64,000 nucleotides of DNA from Cloeon dipterum (Eukaryota > Arthropoda > Insecta > Ephemeroptera > Baetidae), in assembly GCF_949628265.1 (NCBI RefSeq), contig NC_088788.1:29002335-29066334 (forward strand), read 5' to 3'. Positions 1 to 35,689 of this stretch are shown here, one piece after another. Under the pieces are notes generated by a model. It saw only the letters and a program-made list of their open reading frames with translations. It searched no databases and was not told where the DNA came from. The position numbers and the translations under genes are program-made. Position 1 is the first letter of the stretch, and each line of letters begins with the position of its first letter.

Positions 1-1719
1 AACATTAACTTTTGACATTTGTTATTGAGGCAATACTATACTATCCCGGAAAGAGCAGAGAGGCAAGAGCGATGCTTTGTAATTAATAAGCCAGCGTGCA
101 TTTCCTTCCTCTCTCCTTTCATGCCATTAGAGCGGGTGCGTGGATGATCCATCTGCATTGAGTGACGATGCGCGTTCATAGTGTGTTGTCAAATTAATTA
201 TCCGGCGTGTGGTGGGGACTTATCATCGAGCATTAATACTTGGAGCGCATCAGTAACACTATAGGGGTGGATTCGAAGGGCGGGGTAGGATTAGCGCGTG
301 ATGAATCTCTCGAGCTGGCGATCTGGCAGCGCCTCCACTTGGCGTCGTTTGCAGATTTGCATCGAAATGGTTGTGCTGTGATTAGCTTACTGATTGATTA
401 GACGTCGTTGGAGCGCGGATCAATTCTCACCAGCATTTCACCAGGGCAGGCAGGCGGAAAAGGATTTTTGGCTGACGCTGGGAGAGAAATATTTTTGCGT
501 TCAAGAGAAAACAATTTTACTTTTGCCTTTTCAAAGTTAAAAAACAAAAATACATATTTTCATCTTTGGACTGGATTAAAGTTAAGCCAAGCAAAAGAGA
601 GTTGACAGGGTGATAGACGATGCTGATAAAAACGGCATTGAAAAACATGCAAACAGAGACCAGGCCCGTTCATCAAGCGGAGTAAAGCCGAGTGTCAACG
701 CGAGCCGAGGAGCTCGCTTTGAGCGCTCAAAAGAGCGAGTTTTTGCATGTCAAGTGTGGCGATCTACTTCAAAGAGTCAACAAACCGAGAGCCCCTAAAT
801 AAAACACGGTTAGGCAAGCCCGCGCCTCAGACGTGACAAGCAATTTGCCTGAGCTCCGTCGCTCCAGTGCATCGCGTCCATTATTCTTCATAAAGTCAGA
901 AAATGCAGCCTGCATTAAGTGTGCCCGCGATGGCAAAGAGCGACGTTGCTGGTCGTGTTTGCGAAGCCTCTTTGAATTTGAAGCGAGCGAGCTAGTGTAT
1001 TAAATGTAGACTGGAGTGGAGGAGGGACTCTATTTTCGCCCGGCAACTCGCTCGACAAACAAAGAAAGTTCACTTGACCCGGATGGAGCGACGTGGCGCT
1101 TGAGAGCACGAGATTAATTAAAAATTCCCACCTCTTCTCTCTACGGTTCTCTCGAGAAAAATTAAGTCTGGCGTGATTTGTTTTTGCACGCCAAGGAGAA
1201 ACTACTACCAGAGTAAAAAGCGGTTCTTGTCTAGATGAAAGTTCTTCTCGGAATATTTTCCTGATTTTTTTGTGTGTGCAAACAGACAGACTTCATTTAC
1301 CGAGAAGAGGAAACTGCAGCCTAAGATCTTTGAAACTTTCGAGCTGTTTCCTTCGGCTTTCTAATTAAGGTTAAAATTTTGTACGACTGCAACAATAATA
1401 GACTTGAGATTTATTTTTTGGTTTGTTATAACCAGTGCTGCGAGCGATTACCCCGTATTTTTTCATTTTTGCTCTGTTTGCTATTTCTTGCATTATTTTT
1501 TTTTTAATATCATGTGTTCACTGCAAGAACAAACAAGTATATAATCAGTTAGTCAGGAGCACTTATATGCATTTATATGTAAAAATCTGTAATATTAAAT
1601 TACGCACGACAGATATGAAAACCTATTCCCCCTAAAAATTTACAATTGCTGCCCAGCAGAAAAATTTAAAAAAAATTATGAGTTATAGGTCGTAAATTTC
1701 CTTCTTTTATTCGTTGCAG
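1..1719. other. non-coding sequence upstream of the first visible exon
   Basis: I see no supported exon or RNA gene here. Open frames are short, lack splice-site logic and have no recognisable motif. Because the exon at 1720 is preceded by a good acceptor (pyrimidine stretch then TTGCAG) and enters with two bases of a split codon, this stretch is most likely intron of the + strand gene that continues off the left edge. It mixes AT-rich stretches with GC-richer patches around 600-1100. Confidence 0.6.
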
Positions 1720-24878
<23,159 letters not shown>

Positions 24879-25772
24879 CTCTCATCGAGTTGATCACGCA
24901 AACTCTGACCTGAGGACCAATAGACTTGAGATAATTATATGAACGCTAGTTGGCAAAAGCAGCATTCTAGGAGGCGCGTTTTCTCACAATAATATAATGT
25001 CTAAGAATTGAAACATATACACACACACTGCGAATTTAGATACCAAAATTTTTTACTTATGGACATATATATTTTGGAAAGGAAAAGCAAGTCAAAGTAT
25101 TCATTAAAATCTAGTCACAGGTAGCTGCCTCACCGGCAAGTATCTGGCGATTTCGTGCGTGAGCCACTTCTTGGAGGTGTAAAAAATATATTGAATGTTG
25201 TACTAAAAGCATAAATATATAATATAAATAAATCCTGACAACATACGAAAAAGACGCTCACCGCCGTAAACTGAAAATTAAACTGTTGAATAAAACTCAT
25301 TGTTGAACACGCAAGTAGAGAGAGTTGTAGGAGCATGTTGACACACGAAGTGGCGTCTTAACCTTGTTGACGCCCTACCTAAACATGGATGCATATGATA
25401 TTGTTGTATAGCATTTTTAACATTGGGTGTTCTATGTTTCGTTTAATAAATGACGGCTATATTGTTAAACAACTGGTTTTTAGATTCTAAAACTTGATAA
25501 AAAAATATTTTGCTATTTTTAAAGATTTTAATACGTTTCTAAAGCATTACAAATCGTATTAAATTTGAGGCATACTTGTAAATATATATAAATTATCGAA
25601 GCTCTATGCACATAAATATTTCTTCTAGGGTTGCAAGCTTCCAGGTTTTCATTGAAAGTGCCGATTTGAATTTATTAAAAAATATGAACGTTTTTTGAAA
25701 ACTGGAGGCTGACAACCTTAGATTCTACAGGTACATTGTATGATATAAGTTCTGTTGATGCTTTCCATGAGC
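24879..25772. other. 3' to 3' intergenic gap between the + strand gene and ankyrin gene C
   Basis: Both neighbours end here. AATAAA near 25226 could serve the + strand gene. On the minus strand an AATAAA (read as TTTATT at 25671-25676) lies ~100 bp after the gene C stop. A foldback sequence at 25623-25726 overlaps the latter. No gene seen. Confidence 0.6.
25623..25726. repeat. short foldback element
   Basis: Left arm 25623-25655 (TTCTAGGGTTGCAAGCTTCC...) is inverted at 25689-25726 (...GGAGGCTGACAACCTTAGA), about 80 percent alike by eye, with a ~33 bp AT-rich centre. It sits in the 3' flank of gene C and contains that gene's likely polyadenylation hexamer. No target-site duplication is obvious. 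Confidence 0.55.
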
Positions 25773-27176
25773 CTATTGCGCCTCCTGCACTTCCTTCATT
25801 TCCTCCTCTTTAAGATTAAGAACTTCATCTCTGTTGACAAAGTAAAACGACGGCTGTCTCCCCCTCTGAATTTAACGGAACTTTGTTAAGAATTTTACTG
25901 CTAAAACTTATTTCAATTAAATTACCAAATCTTTGATAACCCTCTTAGCTCCCGCCTTGACAAGAATCATGCTCAACTTCTCAGCGTTTTCCATCGCCAT
26001 GGCATAGTGCAACGCAGTTCTCTCCAGCTGAAATCAAAACCAAATCTTCAGCCAAATTGTCATTTTGGAAGGGCGTGTCTGCTGAAATTTTAAACTTCCA
26101 GCAAACACACTATGCTCAAAAATAGAGGTTAAAAAAATAAATGATCTCTGCACTTACATTGTCTCCGGCTGCTAGACAAATTGGAAACTTGATCGCGATG
26201 AACTCGACGATTTGCTCCTTCTCGGCTAGCACTGCGACGTGAAGGGCGCACCTTCCGAACTTGTTGCGCGCCACTGCAAGCCGACTAGAAGTGAGCACCT
26301 CGCGCACTTTGCCCAAGTCGCCGTCTCGAATCGCCGAGTGGATCCAATCGCGGCGGCTCTGAGGCACGTTGTTAGGATATTGAATTGCCTTTGCAAAAGC
26401 AGACACGCGCTTACCTCGAAAACGGAGACTGACGTTAAGAAAGAAACACTTTCCTGTACGTTTGCTGCCGACACCAAATCGAGAATTCCGTCGCCTTTCG
26501 CGTTTTTCACGTCCAGGATGTGATCGTAGCCGTCCATAAGCAACTCTTCAAGTCTGGTTGTGTCACCTTTAAGGATTCATGCCAAATATTAATTATTTTT
26601 AGCTTTGATAATTTTTATATCAAACATTGCCTTATACAGAAATTTATAGGACTGAAATTTTTTTAAATTTGATTCTTTTTCTTTTAATTTAATTTTTTGG
26701 TTATACCCGCAAAATAAATTTATTATTTTATGTATCAATCAATTAGAAAATTTCATTATCCGCCAAAATTCACCTTCCATGGCGAGAAGCAAAACCCATT
26801 CATCTATATCCCTCGCATTCTCGGGCAGTCCAGCTTCGAGGGCGACGTCCCTAGGCGTCCTGTAAAGCAAGTCCCGCTGTCCGACGCTGAGCCCAGCCTC
26901 CCTGAGGATTTGGGCGAAAGCGTTACGGCTGTGTGCGCGCACAGCCGCGAAGTGCAGCATGCTCTGGCCGAACTCGTCCTGCCGAGACAACAGTAGCAGA
27001 GAAAAGGGCAAACGAGTGCGAGGTTTTACTCTGTTGGTGCTGCCGACGCCACTCGCCATCGAGCCCGCCGTTTCGAGGCGTTGATCGTGGCCTCGCGATG
27101 GCGCCGTCAACAGGCGCTGCTCCTCAGTCGCGTCATCGCCGCCGTCGAGGGGCTTCTTGCTTGTTTCGGGGGTCAT
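25773..27176 (-). CDS. ankyrin-repeat protein, gene C (299 aa)
   Basis: Six exons, transcribed right to left: 27176-27030 (ATG), 26978-26774, 26566-26415, 26358-26158, 26027-25926 and 25865-25773 (TAG). They give 300 codons with all splice phases consistent. A polar N-terminus is followed by ankyrin repeats (GQSMLHFAAVRAHSRNAF, RTPRDVALEAG), then the linker shared with genes A and B (IDEWVLLLAMEGDTTRLEEL), then further ankyrin repeats ending in RTALHYAMAMENAEK and a short Glu-rich tail. It corresponds to one linker+ankyrin module with an extra ankyrin block in front. Likely an intracellular protein-protein scaffold; no enzyme domain, signal peptide or membrane segment. It starts only 413 bp downstream of the gene B stop on the same strand, so it could be an independent gene or a late duplicate. 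The ATG is the first in frame; an upstream non-coding exon is possible. Confidence 0.8.
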
Positions 27177-27589
27177 CGCGCCATTTGATTCTTGCTACAT
27201 ACACGGAGGATAATTTTTTTAATATTAAAATTAAATATCCATCACATCACATTTCTAATTTTTAAGGAGTACATTGAGTGGCTTTGGATTCAGAAATTAA
27301 AAGAACGGTAATTTCCAGCGACTATATTACGACTCTATTTTTTTACGTAATATCCCATCCAGCTCCGTAAGAGTTTTAGGGACCGAATTAAATCTGTAAA
27401 ATACAGAATGCAGTATAGGTACTTGTTATCTAACCTCAAAACATATTGAATGTTGCTACATTAAAAATTATTCACTCTCTTACCAACTATTTATATTAAA
27501 TAACCAACAACGAAAGTTTCATTTATAGGTTGCATACATTCATACCAAGTGTGAGGAAACGAGCGAATATGCATTATGTCGACGGAGTG
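27177..27589. other. intergenic gap between ankyrin genes B and C
   Basis: AT-rich, 413 bp, must hold the 3' end of gene B and the promoter of gene C if they are separate transcripts. I see no clear TATA box or exon. A shared transcript cannot be excluded. Confidence 0.5.
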
Positions 27590-30500
27590 CTAGCTGGGCA
27601 TGCGGCCATGCAAAATCGCTCCATTTGGAGAAGCTACCTTCTCGAGGCTATCGAGCAGCGCGGAGAGCTTTTTTGCATCACTTTTTGTACTTTTGTTCGC
27701 ATATTGGTAGAGGAAATTTGCCAGGTAGGAAATTGGGTGCTGGGGTCGCTTTTTTGATACCTCCTTCAGGCCCTCGAGCAGTGGCTCTTGAAGTGCTGAA
27801 AACCAAACCGTGGACGCGCGATTGGTATGGCAAAAATAATGAAACAGCACACTCTGTGTGTATGTGTTTGGTGCCCTTTGTTCAGTTCCTCCCTTCTTCT
27901 GTTTGTAAGGGTGAGTGTAATTCCGCCAAGCGAAACAGACCCGCTGTTTGTATGATTGTGCATTCGGAAAAAATATATAAATGTTGTTCTTTTGTTTGAT
28001 GTGTGCGTGTTTGAGAAAAGTCAAAATTGTTTTTTGCTTCACTTGCTCAACTCTATTTCCGTTTACCTTTTCCGTCGTAGTGTGCTGTGTCCGGTGGCAA
28101 TGAATTTTTCACTAAAACATTGAAACGGTTCATTTTTCAATATTTCATTTCTGATAATAGCTGTTTAAAGTAAAAATCTGAACGTATAGTGCAAACAAAG
28201 ATCTTAAAAAGCAAATTAATATTTTATACCAATAGGTGGTTCGGTACCAAAAGTCAGGTTCCTCGGCTCGGGTTCAAGCATGTCCATGGTCAAAGCTCCA
28301 GCCGCTGAGGTTGCTAGTGTTGCCGTCGGGTCTAGAGGATCGAGGGCGGCCAGCGACGGGTCAGCGCCCAGCTCAAAGAGCAATTTTGCATGACTTTGCT
28401 TTTGCTCGTGGTGCAATTGATAGTCCAAGGCAGTGCGTCCACGCTAAGAAAATTAAATAAATTTGATTGCATTTGAGAGTTTAATCACTGTGCGTATTGA
28501 GTACCTACGTTTACTTAAAATAAAAATCAATGAAACACGCACTTCCAAGGAATGTAACTATCTAAGATTATTAAAGAAATTTCCAGCAAGCATGGAAATA
28601 AATTGAAAACGTTTTGATTTTCTGCTGAAGCCCCCCTGACAAGAATAGGGTTTGAGCATTTAAATAATTTTTTGACCTGAAATTAAGTTACAAACCCGCA
28701 TAGTCACCATATCGCACTCAGCATGTTTTTTTTAACTTTTTCTTTATACGAGAAGAACATTTCATTATCAGTTTACCATGTCTCTAACGTTGATATCTGC
28801 TCCAAGCGACGCCAAAATGCCGTATATGTTGCCCCTATCGGCCAGAACGGCCGAGTAGTGCAAAGCCGTTCTGCCTGCTTGATCTTGTGCCCTGAGAGAT
28901 TCAGGAAATCGGCCGGCAAGATAACGGACAACTCCCACTTGTTGGTGTAGCACAGCTTTGTGCAGTGGAGTGGCACCGTATTTGTCCCTGGAGGTGACAA
29001 ATTTGCGTCGCTCCAAGGCTTTCTGAAGGGAAACTATGTCACCCGTTTCAGCAGCTTCGTGCACTTTATGGATTTTGATCTAGGCAAGTGAGTTTTTAAA
29101 GTCTTTTTAGTGTGTAGATAAAAAAATAATTACCATATAATCTGGGACGTTTTCCAAAAGCCCCTGGACGTAAGGATTGTCAGAGCGAAGCCCCAAAAGC
29201 TTCTCTCCATGACCGTTGAGAACCATTTCGGCTAGTTTTTCTGTGTTTTCTTCTACAACAAGCTTTTTTGCTTCAATTAGAACAGGATCTTCGTTAGAGG
29301 ATCTTGGTGGCATAATTTCGGCGGTGGCAGCTTCAACTTCTACCACTTTGGCTTGTGCTATTTCCGAATCAACAACTGCTGGGTCGAATTGCTCCACTAA
29401 TTGACTTTGCGTTTCTTCAAGATAGTCTTGTGCCGTGTTTCCAGTCTGAAAATTATCGTTACAGGTTTAAGTGAAATATGAAATTTTGTGCAATTTACAG
29501 CATCTTTCGCTTTTTCTGGTGCTCCATGTGCCAAAAGAAGTTGGTAACAAATCATAGCTTTTTCTGGGTCGAGACACATTGCAGCGTAATGAAGAGGCGT
29601 TCGTCCCTCCTAACACACAATTTTACAAAATATATTACGATTCAATAAATGCAAAATGATATTTTAAGATATTCCGTCAGGAATTATTTAACACGCATTT
29701 CAAATAAAAAATCTTGTAATAAGATTGTAATAATTATTGTACCCAATCAGGTATTGTTGCTCCCTGTGGAAAAATGTTGAGCAAATTTCTGGCCATCGTC
29801 TCGTTTCCCGCCCTGACCGCCACGTGGAGGGGCTGGGCACCTTCTTCATCCCTGGCTAAAACAATCCTCTTGTAAACTTCAAGTAGATCGTTCATTTGAT
29901 TCATGTTTCCCGTCCTGGCAGCCGAGTGCACTAATTTCATTGCCTCCTGCGGGGGCATTCAATGGAATGAGTCTATTGATCGTTTTAAGAAAACAAAAAG
30001 TTTAACCATGAATCCGGGGGCACGCTCAATGAAAGCCTTGAACTCCTCCTGCTTAGGGGAGTTGCTGATCAATTTCATTACTCGCGGCCCGCGGCCTTCG
30101 AGTAGCGCGTCCTCCAGCCGAGCCATATCGAGGTTGCGGACCCACTTTTCAATCAATGGCGCGTGCATTCGGGTGCCTGGAGGCGAGATAGGCCTCACAG
30201 GCTTGTCCTTGAATGTGGTAATAGAGCCAGTTAATCCACCAGGAAAACAATCAATAGATAGCTATTGCTAATATCTAATTCAACTCTATATGCTCATATA
30301 TTTATTACTGTACCGAAGCTAAAATCATTCCTTTTTCATTCTGCGGGGGTTTGATCTCCTCAGGGTTCGGTTTAATTTCTTCTGGCGAAGAATTAGGAGC
30401 ATTTTCTTCAGTAAGATTTTCCGCTTGAGGCGGTTGCTCAGGAGCGGGAGGCTGCGGTGTTTCAGGGATAGCCTCAACTTGCTCCGTGAGCCCTTCCAAA

Positions 30501-33500
30501 GGTCGGTTCGAGGAAGTGGTTACTGAGGGTGCGGTGCTGGGCACGGCTGTCGTGTAGGCCACAGGGGCGGGAGTGGACTCAGGAGCGGTGCTGGGCACCG
30601 GAGGAGCGAAACGAGAATGGAATATGGTAGGGTTGTAAGGAGTATTGATCCTGCTCAGGGTGAACCCCATCGGATTTTTCGTGGACGTGTTTGGTGAAAA
30701 GGAAAAGGTCGTGGGTGGAGTCTGCGTGATGTCAAAATCCCGGGGATTGGGAAAAGCATTGGCAGCAATAGGAATGGTCGACAAGGGATGCCTGCTCACG
30801 TAAACGGATGGAGTGGATATTATTCTCGTGCCGAAATTCTCAAAATTGCGAATATACTGGATGGCGCCGTGGGATGTGTTGAGTCGGCTGCCTGAAGTGT
30901 CCAGCGCTTTCACTGGACTCGTTGGTGGTTGAGCAGCTTGAGGTAGAATGAACCTACCCACTGAGGTTTCAAGAGGCTTTAGTGGACTGGAAGGGGCGAA
31001 TTTTGAACTACTGCTTTCGTTGGTTGATTTATTGGTGACAGGCTTTCTTGAGTTTAGCGGCAGGTATGGTGCGAATTTGGTCCCACTTGTTTCCTGAGTG
31101 GTTTTTGGTTCGGTTTTTTGTTGTGATTCTAAGTTTACCGTTTCCTTTGGTTTCGCGGGCAGAGGTCGAATGTTTGGCAGGGGTGGTTTTTCAACTTTTT
31201 TGGGCATCGGCGGCAATGGAAGAGGTTCGGGCACCATGTTGGTAGCAATTGCATTCGGAGCCACCGTGAGTGAGTTCCAGTTCCAGCTGGAGGGGAGCTT
31301 GCTATGTGCCCTAGGGGCTTCAGGAACTTGGCTCAGCAAGGTCGTGTCAATGTGATCATTTGGGTGTTGTGCATAGTACAAAGGCGAGCGTTCTTTCTGT
31401 AAAATTAAATAATTAAGTTTTTTTTCTGTTAAATAGATATTTAAATATATCAATTCAATATTATATATATGCTAAAAAATTACAATAAAGCTATTATGTG
31501 CAATTTACATTGGTACAGCTGCCTCTTTTTTCAAAATTGCTTCTATGAAAGATAAATTTCACGCAAAACCATTGGATTAAATGACACGTGACGCTTTATG
31601 TGGCGGCACTAATAGTATAATAGATACCTTATCCAAGACATTCTCATCGGCTCCCGCGTCTAAAAGAGCTTTGTAAACGGGGTGTTCCGTTTTCAAGAGA
31701 GCTGCATAGTGCAAAGGGGTTTTCTTTGTTTCGTCCGCAACTTTCTGTGCATCCGGGAAGCGCGACAAAATCTCTTTCACAATCTCCAAGTGGCCGAGAC
31801 CAGCAGCCTGTCAAGCGAAAGCGGATCTCGTAAGTCTCAAGTCGGGGGCAGAACAAAAGATTTTACGTCAACAAACAATTACCTTGTGGAGTGGGGTGAG
31901 ACCATTCTTATCCTTACTTATGACTACGTGCTCAGGTACAGGGGGCGACGTTCGCAAACGCCAGAGTTGCAGGTTGTCCGTGACAGCGGCACAATGAGCC
32001 TCTTTTATCACCGTCTGCGCCAATAGCACCGATGATTTCAATTAAAAACACGATGGCATTAATATGATGGGAGACTTACCAGGATATAAGGAACTGACTC
32101 GAGGAAGCTGCGGACCTTGGGACTGGCGCTGGTTTCGGGCAAAAGCCGGTCCCCGTGGCCGGCCCACAGCAGTTTTTCCAGTTTCGACAGATCTCGCTCG
32201 TGAATCCATTTGCGTATGTGAGCCCGAGTCACAATCACAGGGAGGTCTAAAAAATATTAAAATTACATTCTGTTAAAATTCGCGTTAAAATTATTATGCT
32301 GCCATGGAGAGCTATATCTGATCAAGAAATGCATTTTAATTTGTGTAAATTGGTTTTAAAATACTTGCTGTAAATTATGCAAAGCAAGCTTCGTCAATGG
32401 GGACAGATAAATGTTTCCGTTTCATCATTTCTCATTTCAGTCAGTGTCGTGCGGTGCATGTTTGACTGATTCACGTGCTGCTACAAAGGAGCCGTGCTGT
32501 TTACACAACGTGAACAGTGCAATTTCGATCGGCCATGGAAAACAAATTGAGCAAATGCGCTGGAAATCAAGGTCAGCAATGACTTATTCATGCCCTATCG
32601 TTTCCTTAGACAGGCTGATCTAGGTCGGGCGACTGTCACTGGCCGACCCTTCAATCGTAATTGCTTAATATATCGTTTATCGACGTTGCACACATAAAGC
32701 TAGTGGCTGCATTCGCATGAATATTCTAAGCTCCAGACATGTTTTTGACGAACGGTCAATTACCCTGGGGGCTATCGCAGCACGCGGCAAGCTGGCAAAG
32801 AAATGTGAGCTAGATCGCCTTCCATTCGTGATCGCAAAGTTGGGAAACACTAATTGAGCACACCTTATAGGTGCCACCGACTCGATTATAGCGCGGTTTC
32901 GTTGCGCCAAGTTTAATTAATCTGTCCTCTTTGATAAAGTTTGCTCTTGCGCGCAATGTAAGCCTTATGAATTTATAGTAAAACTTTGGCCGCCAAGGCA
33001 AACTTAAGATTTTAAGGTGCAAAATAAACAGTTCAGGAAACCTGGATCCTGGCGCCGCACTCTTTTCAATGAGCCTAAGCTGCTTCCAGAAGCGTTTTTG
33101 CTCATGTTGAGGTAGTGCTTGGCCCTGTTACCTCGGCGGTCCACCACGTCTAGGTCCGCCCCCGCCGCCTCCAGCAATCCCCACATGTAGTTAGCCTCTG
33201 GACTGGCACCGCAGTAATGCAATGCCGTCCGCCCTTCCTAAACACGGACGAAAATCACTGTGCTATTTATTGGTCTTTAGCTCGAGAAAATTAGAGTTAA
33301 GGAAAATTTCAAACAGGTTTAATCGAAAACTATTCAATCATTTGATTTTGAAATTAAAATTGAATTTTAAAGCTCTTTTGTTAGACGGTTCTTGTTGCGG
33401 TTAAATGAGAAATATATTGATGGCAGAAAAATGTGTGCTGAAAAATTAGTCGTTCTTCTAGTTTGTTTGACAGCCGAAACTAGTAGACTCAAGACTAAAC

Positions 33501-34068
33501 TATTAAAACCAAGGAATTGATGTTATGTGGATATGGTTATCACTTCAGATAAGGGGGTCTAACTTAAATAAGAAAATTAGTTTGATTTAATTTTTTAATT
33601 AATAAACGATTTAGAACTAGTCTGGAGCGTAGCATCTTAAAAGGGAGAAATTTATCTCACGTGGTCTTTAAGATTGATGGTCTGTGGATACTTCTCGACC
33701 AGCATCTCTGCGAGGGCAATATGGCCCCTGAGTACGGCTTTGTGCAGGAGGCCGAGACCAGCGGCATCCTTGCTCACAGCAAGACGGGCACCCTCATCGC
33801 CCTTGTCCAGCATGGCGGCCACTTCTTCCGTCTTGCCATCCTCGGCGGCGATGTGCACTTCCTCCTGCCGGGCCATCAGCGAGGGCAGGGTTCTCAGGAA
33901 ACTGCGGGCAGCTGGCACAGGAGGACGTTCTCCCAACAGACGGTGGCCCTGACCGTCGGTGACCAGTTGGCGGAGACGTTCGATGTCTCCCTCCTTTAGC
34001 CACTGCCTCAACGCTTCGGGCTTCAGTGCGGGCACCGCTGCGAAGCGTCCAAGGGGTGAAGAAAACAT
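27590..34068 (-). CDS. modular ankyrin-repeat protein with C-terminal Dpy-30 motif, gene B (1253 aa)
   Basis: Fourteen exons: 34068-33661, 33237-33042, 32246-32080, 32014-31883, 31807-31628, 31396-30314, 30207-30007, 29946-29743, 29609-29499, 29445-29134, 29079-28777, 28443-28230, 28111-28067 and 27795-27590 (TAG); 3762 bases, one frame. Four modules, each a ~45-residue linker (for example EKLAEMVLNGHGEKLLG, ending in FL or LL..VP.YM) followed by ankyrin repeats with TPLHYAA-type signatures. A 361-residue Pro/Ser/Thr-rich exon (residues 362-722) separates modules 2 and 3. Residues ~1187-1222 (PLLEGLKEVSKKRPQHPISY, then LANFLYQYANK) match the Dpy-30 dimerisation motif (leucines, RP..P..YLA). 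In other proteins this motif docks onto partner helices, often in chromatin or ciliary complexes; that role here is inference. Most introns are phase 0. The ATG at 34068 is the first in frame after a stop, but the pyrimidine-rich tract right after it (TTTTCTTCACCCCTTGG, then ACGCTTCGCAG) could be an acceptor, so an upstream first exon is possible. Confidence 0.85.
33004..33041 (-). other. possible alternative 3' end of gene B (read-through of exon 2)
   Basis: Exon 2 of gene B ends at a rather weak donor (CCAG then GTTTCC). If it is not used, the frame continues 12 codons (GFLNCLFCTLKS) to TAA at 33004, and would end a 213-residue one-module protein, close in layout to gene A. The spliced form is favoured because it restores frame into the next module. 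Confidence 0.35.
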
Positions 34069-34559
34069 GTTATTCTTCAAAAGAATCAAACACTACTGTT
34101 AAAATAAAATGTCCAATTGGGCAATAATAAAGTGCGTGAGCAGTTCTAAAGCTAATTAAAATTTTATCTGAGCATTGATCTGGGTTAAAACTTTGGAACC
34201 GGGCTAAATCATTCTCCTAATACTCGTCAAATAAATCATTATCCTAAAATATAATTTATTTTGGGATCGAAAAAATAAGTGTCAGGTCAGAGCAATTACT
34301 AAAATCCACTTACAAAACACACAAAACGAATTGCTGATCATTTTTCTTGCAGACTAAATCTACACAACCAGTTAAAGCCTTATCAACATGATCTAATTAT
34401 GTGTATGACGATTAGACGAACAGCAACGGTTATTATTGCAAAACACAAAGGTGGCTGTATAAAATATTGAATAATTGAAATAAACCGTTCTGCGAGGCTA
34501 ATTGACCCGCACACGCGATGCACTGAACTTGATATGTATTAACTGTGTCAGAAGGACGC

Positions 34560-34690
34560 AAACAGATTTAATTGTGTCCACGCCGAGGGTGGCCTGACGA
34601 CTGAGGATCGCCCAACAATTTCAACAAGACTCGAACCCGGGACTAAAGGGGTACGGCGTGGCACCATTGTGGCTCAGCGCGGGAAATTCC
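34560..34690 (-). mobile_element. tRNA-derived SINE-like fragment
   Basis: On the minus strand the stretch contains a pol III B-box (GGTTCGAGTC, 34637-34628) inside GTCCCGGGTTCGAGTC, preceded by ATGGTGCCACGCCGTACCCC, a layout typical of the tRNA-related head of insect SINEs. It does not fold as a full tRNA: acceptor stem and anticodon arm cannot be completed. No poly-A tail or target duplication was identified, so it is probably an old fragment. Confidence 0.4.
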
Positions 34691-35689
34691 GCACCCTTGC
34701 ACCCTTTGTTGACGCGAAAACCTTTGATCGACGCGGAAATCAGGTTAATCGATACAGAGAATTAAATGCGTTAACTCGGCGTAGTTTGTCCATTTCGTTT
34801 TTTCATTTATGCGCCTGTGGGTGCACACTGACACGATTCTTACTGTGACACACATTCGGTGACGCACGAAAACAACGCATGACCAATATATTATGAGAAT
34901 GCTCACGCGTGTTTGAGTACACAAAATTCAATTTTTGTATGCCACCATTTTGGCCTAGTTTACTCTTCTTTGATTCGGTTGCCATTACTTTTCATATCAC
35001 AAGTTTAATAATTAACAAGTAAATGTTTTTGCAAATATTTATGTTGACTAAATGTAACACAAGCTTATATTGTAAATTCACTGAAATATCTATTGGGTGT
35101 GTTGTTCAGTATCACTTGACTGACTGTGAATATCAAAGAGATGAATAAATAAATACAAATAATAATTAGTAAAATGAAAAAAATGTGGTGTAAATCTTGT
35201 CCACCTGGTCATGTAAGATTATTAACTATGAGGCGGATATGGAGCCAAACTCCTATTCCATTTTCATTTTTGGTTTGTGGAAACATTTTTTTTTTAGGAA
35301 AATTGTTGTTGAGATTTTGAACTCAAATTAGTTTCGCTGGACATGGCACTTGTCAAGTCGCAATTTTTAGTGCCAAAGCGTTTAATTCTAAAGGACCCAT
35401 ATGAAGCGGATAAATTCTTACTCTTATTTAAGTCACTATAATAATAAAATTCAATCTAAATTTATTTGTTTATCTAAATACGTTGTTAATGTTAGTCTTC
35501 AAAGATCAAATTTATATTTTTGCTACAAATTTCGTTCAGATGTGTACATATTTAATTTCGGTATAGGTCCTTGTGTTCAACTATATAGCCTATGTAGTAA
35601 TATAAAAGCTATAAATGAAGAAAAATCAAGCAGCACATATTCAGCAGTACAATTTCATCCCTCTTCCCTAAAATTCAATTTGAAACCAA

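Noticed and set aside
34590-34690. Genuine tRNA gene at the B-box
   Set aside because: Acceptor stem and anticodon arm cannot be formed; kept only as a SINE-like fragment.
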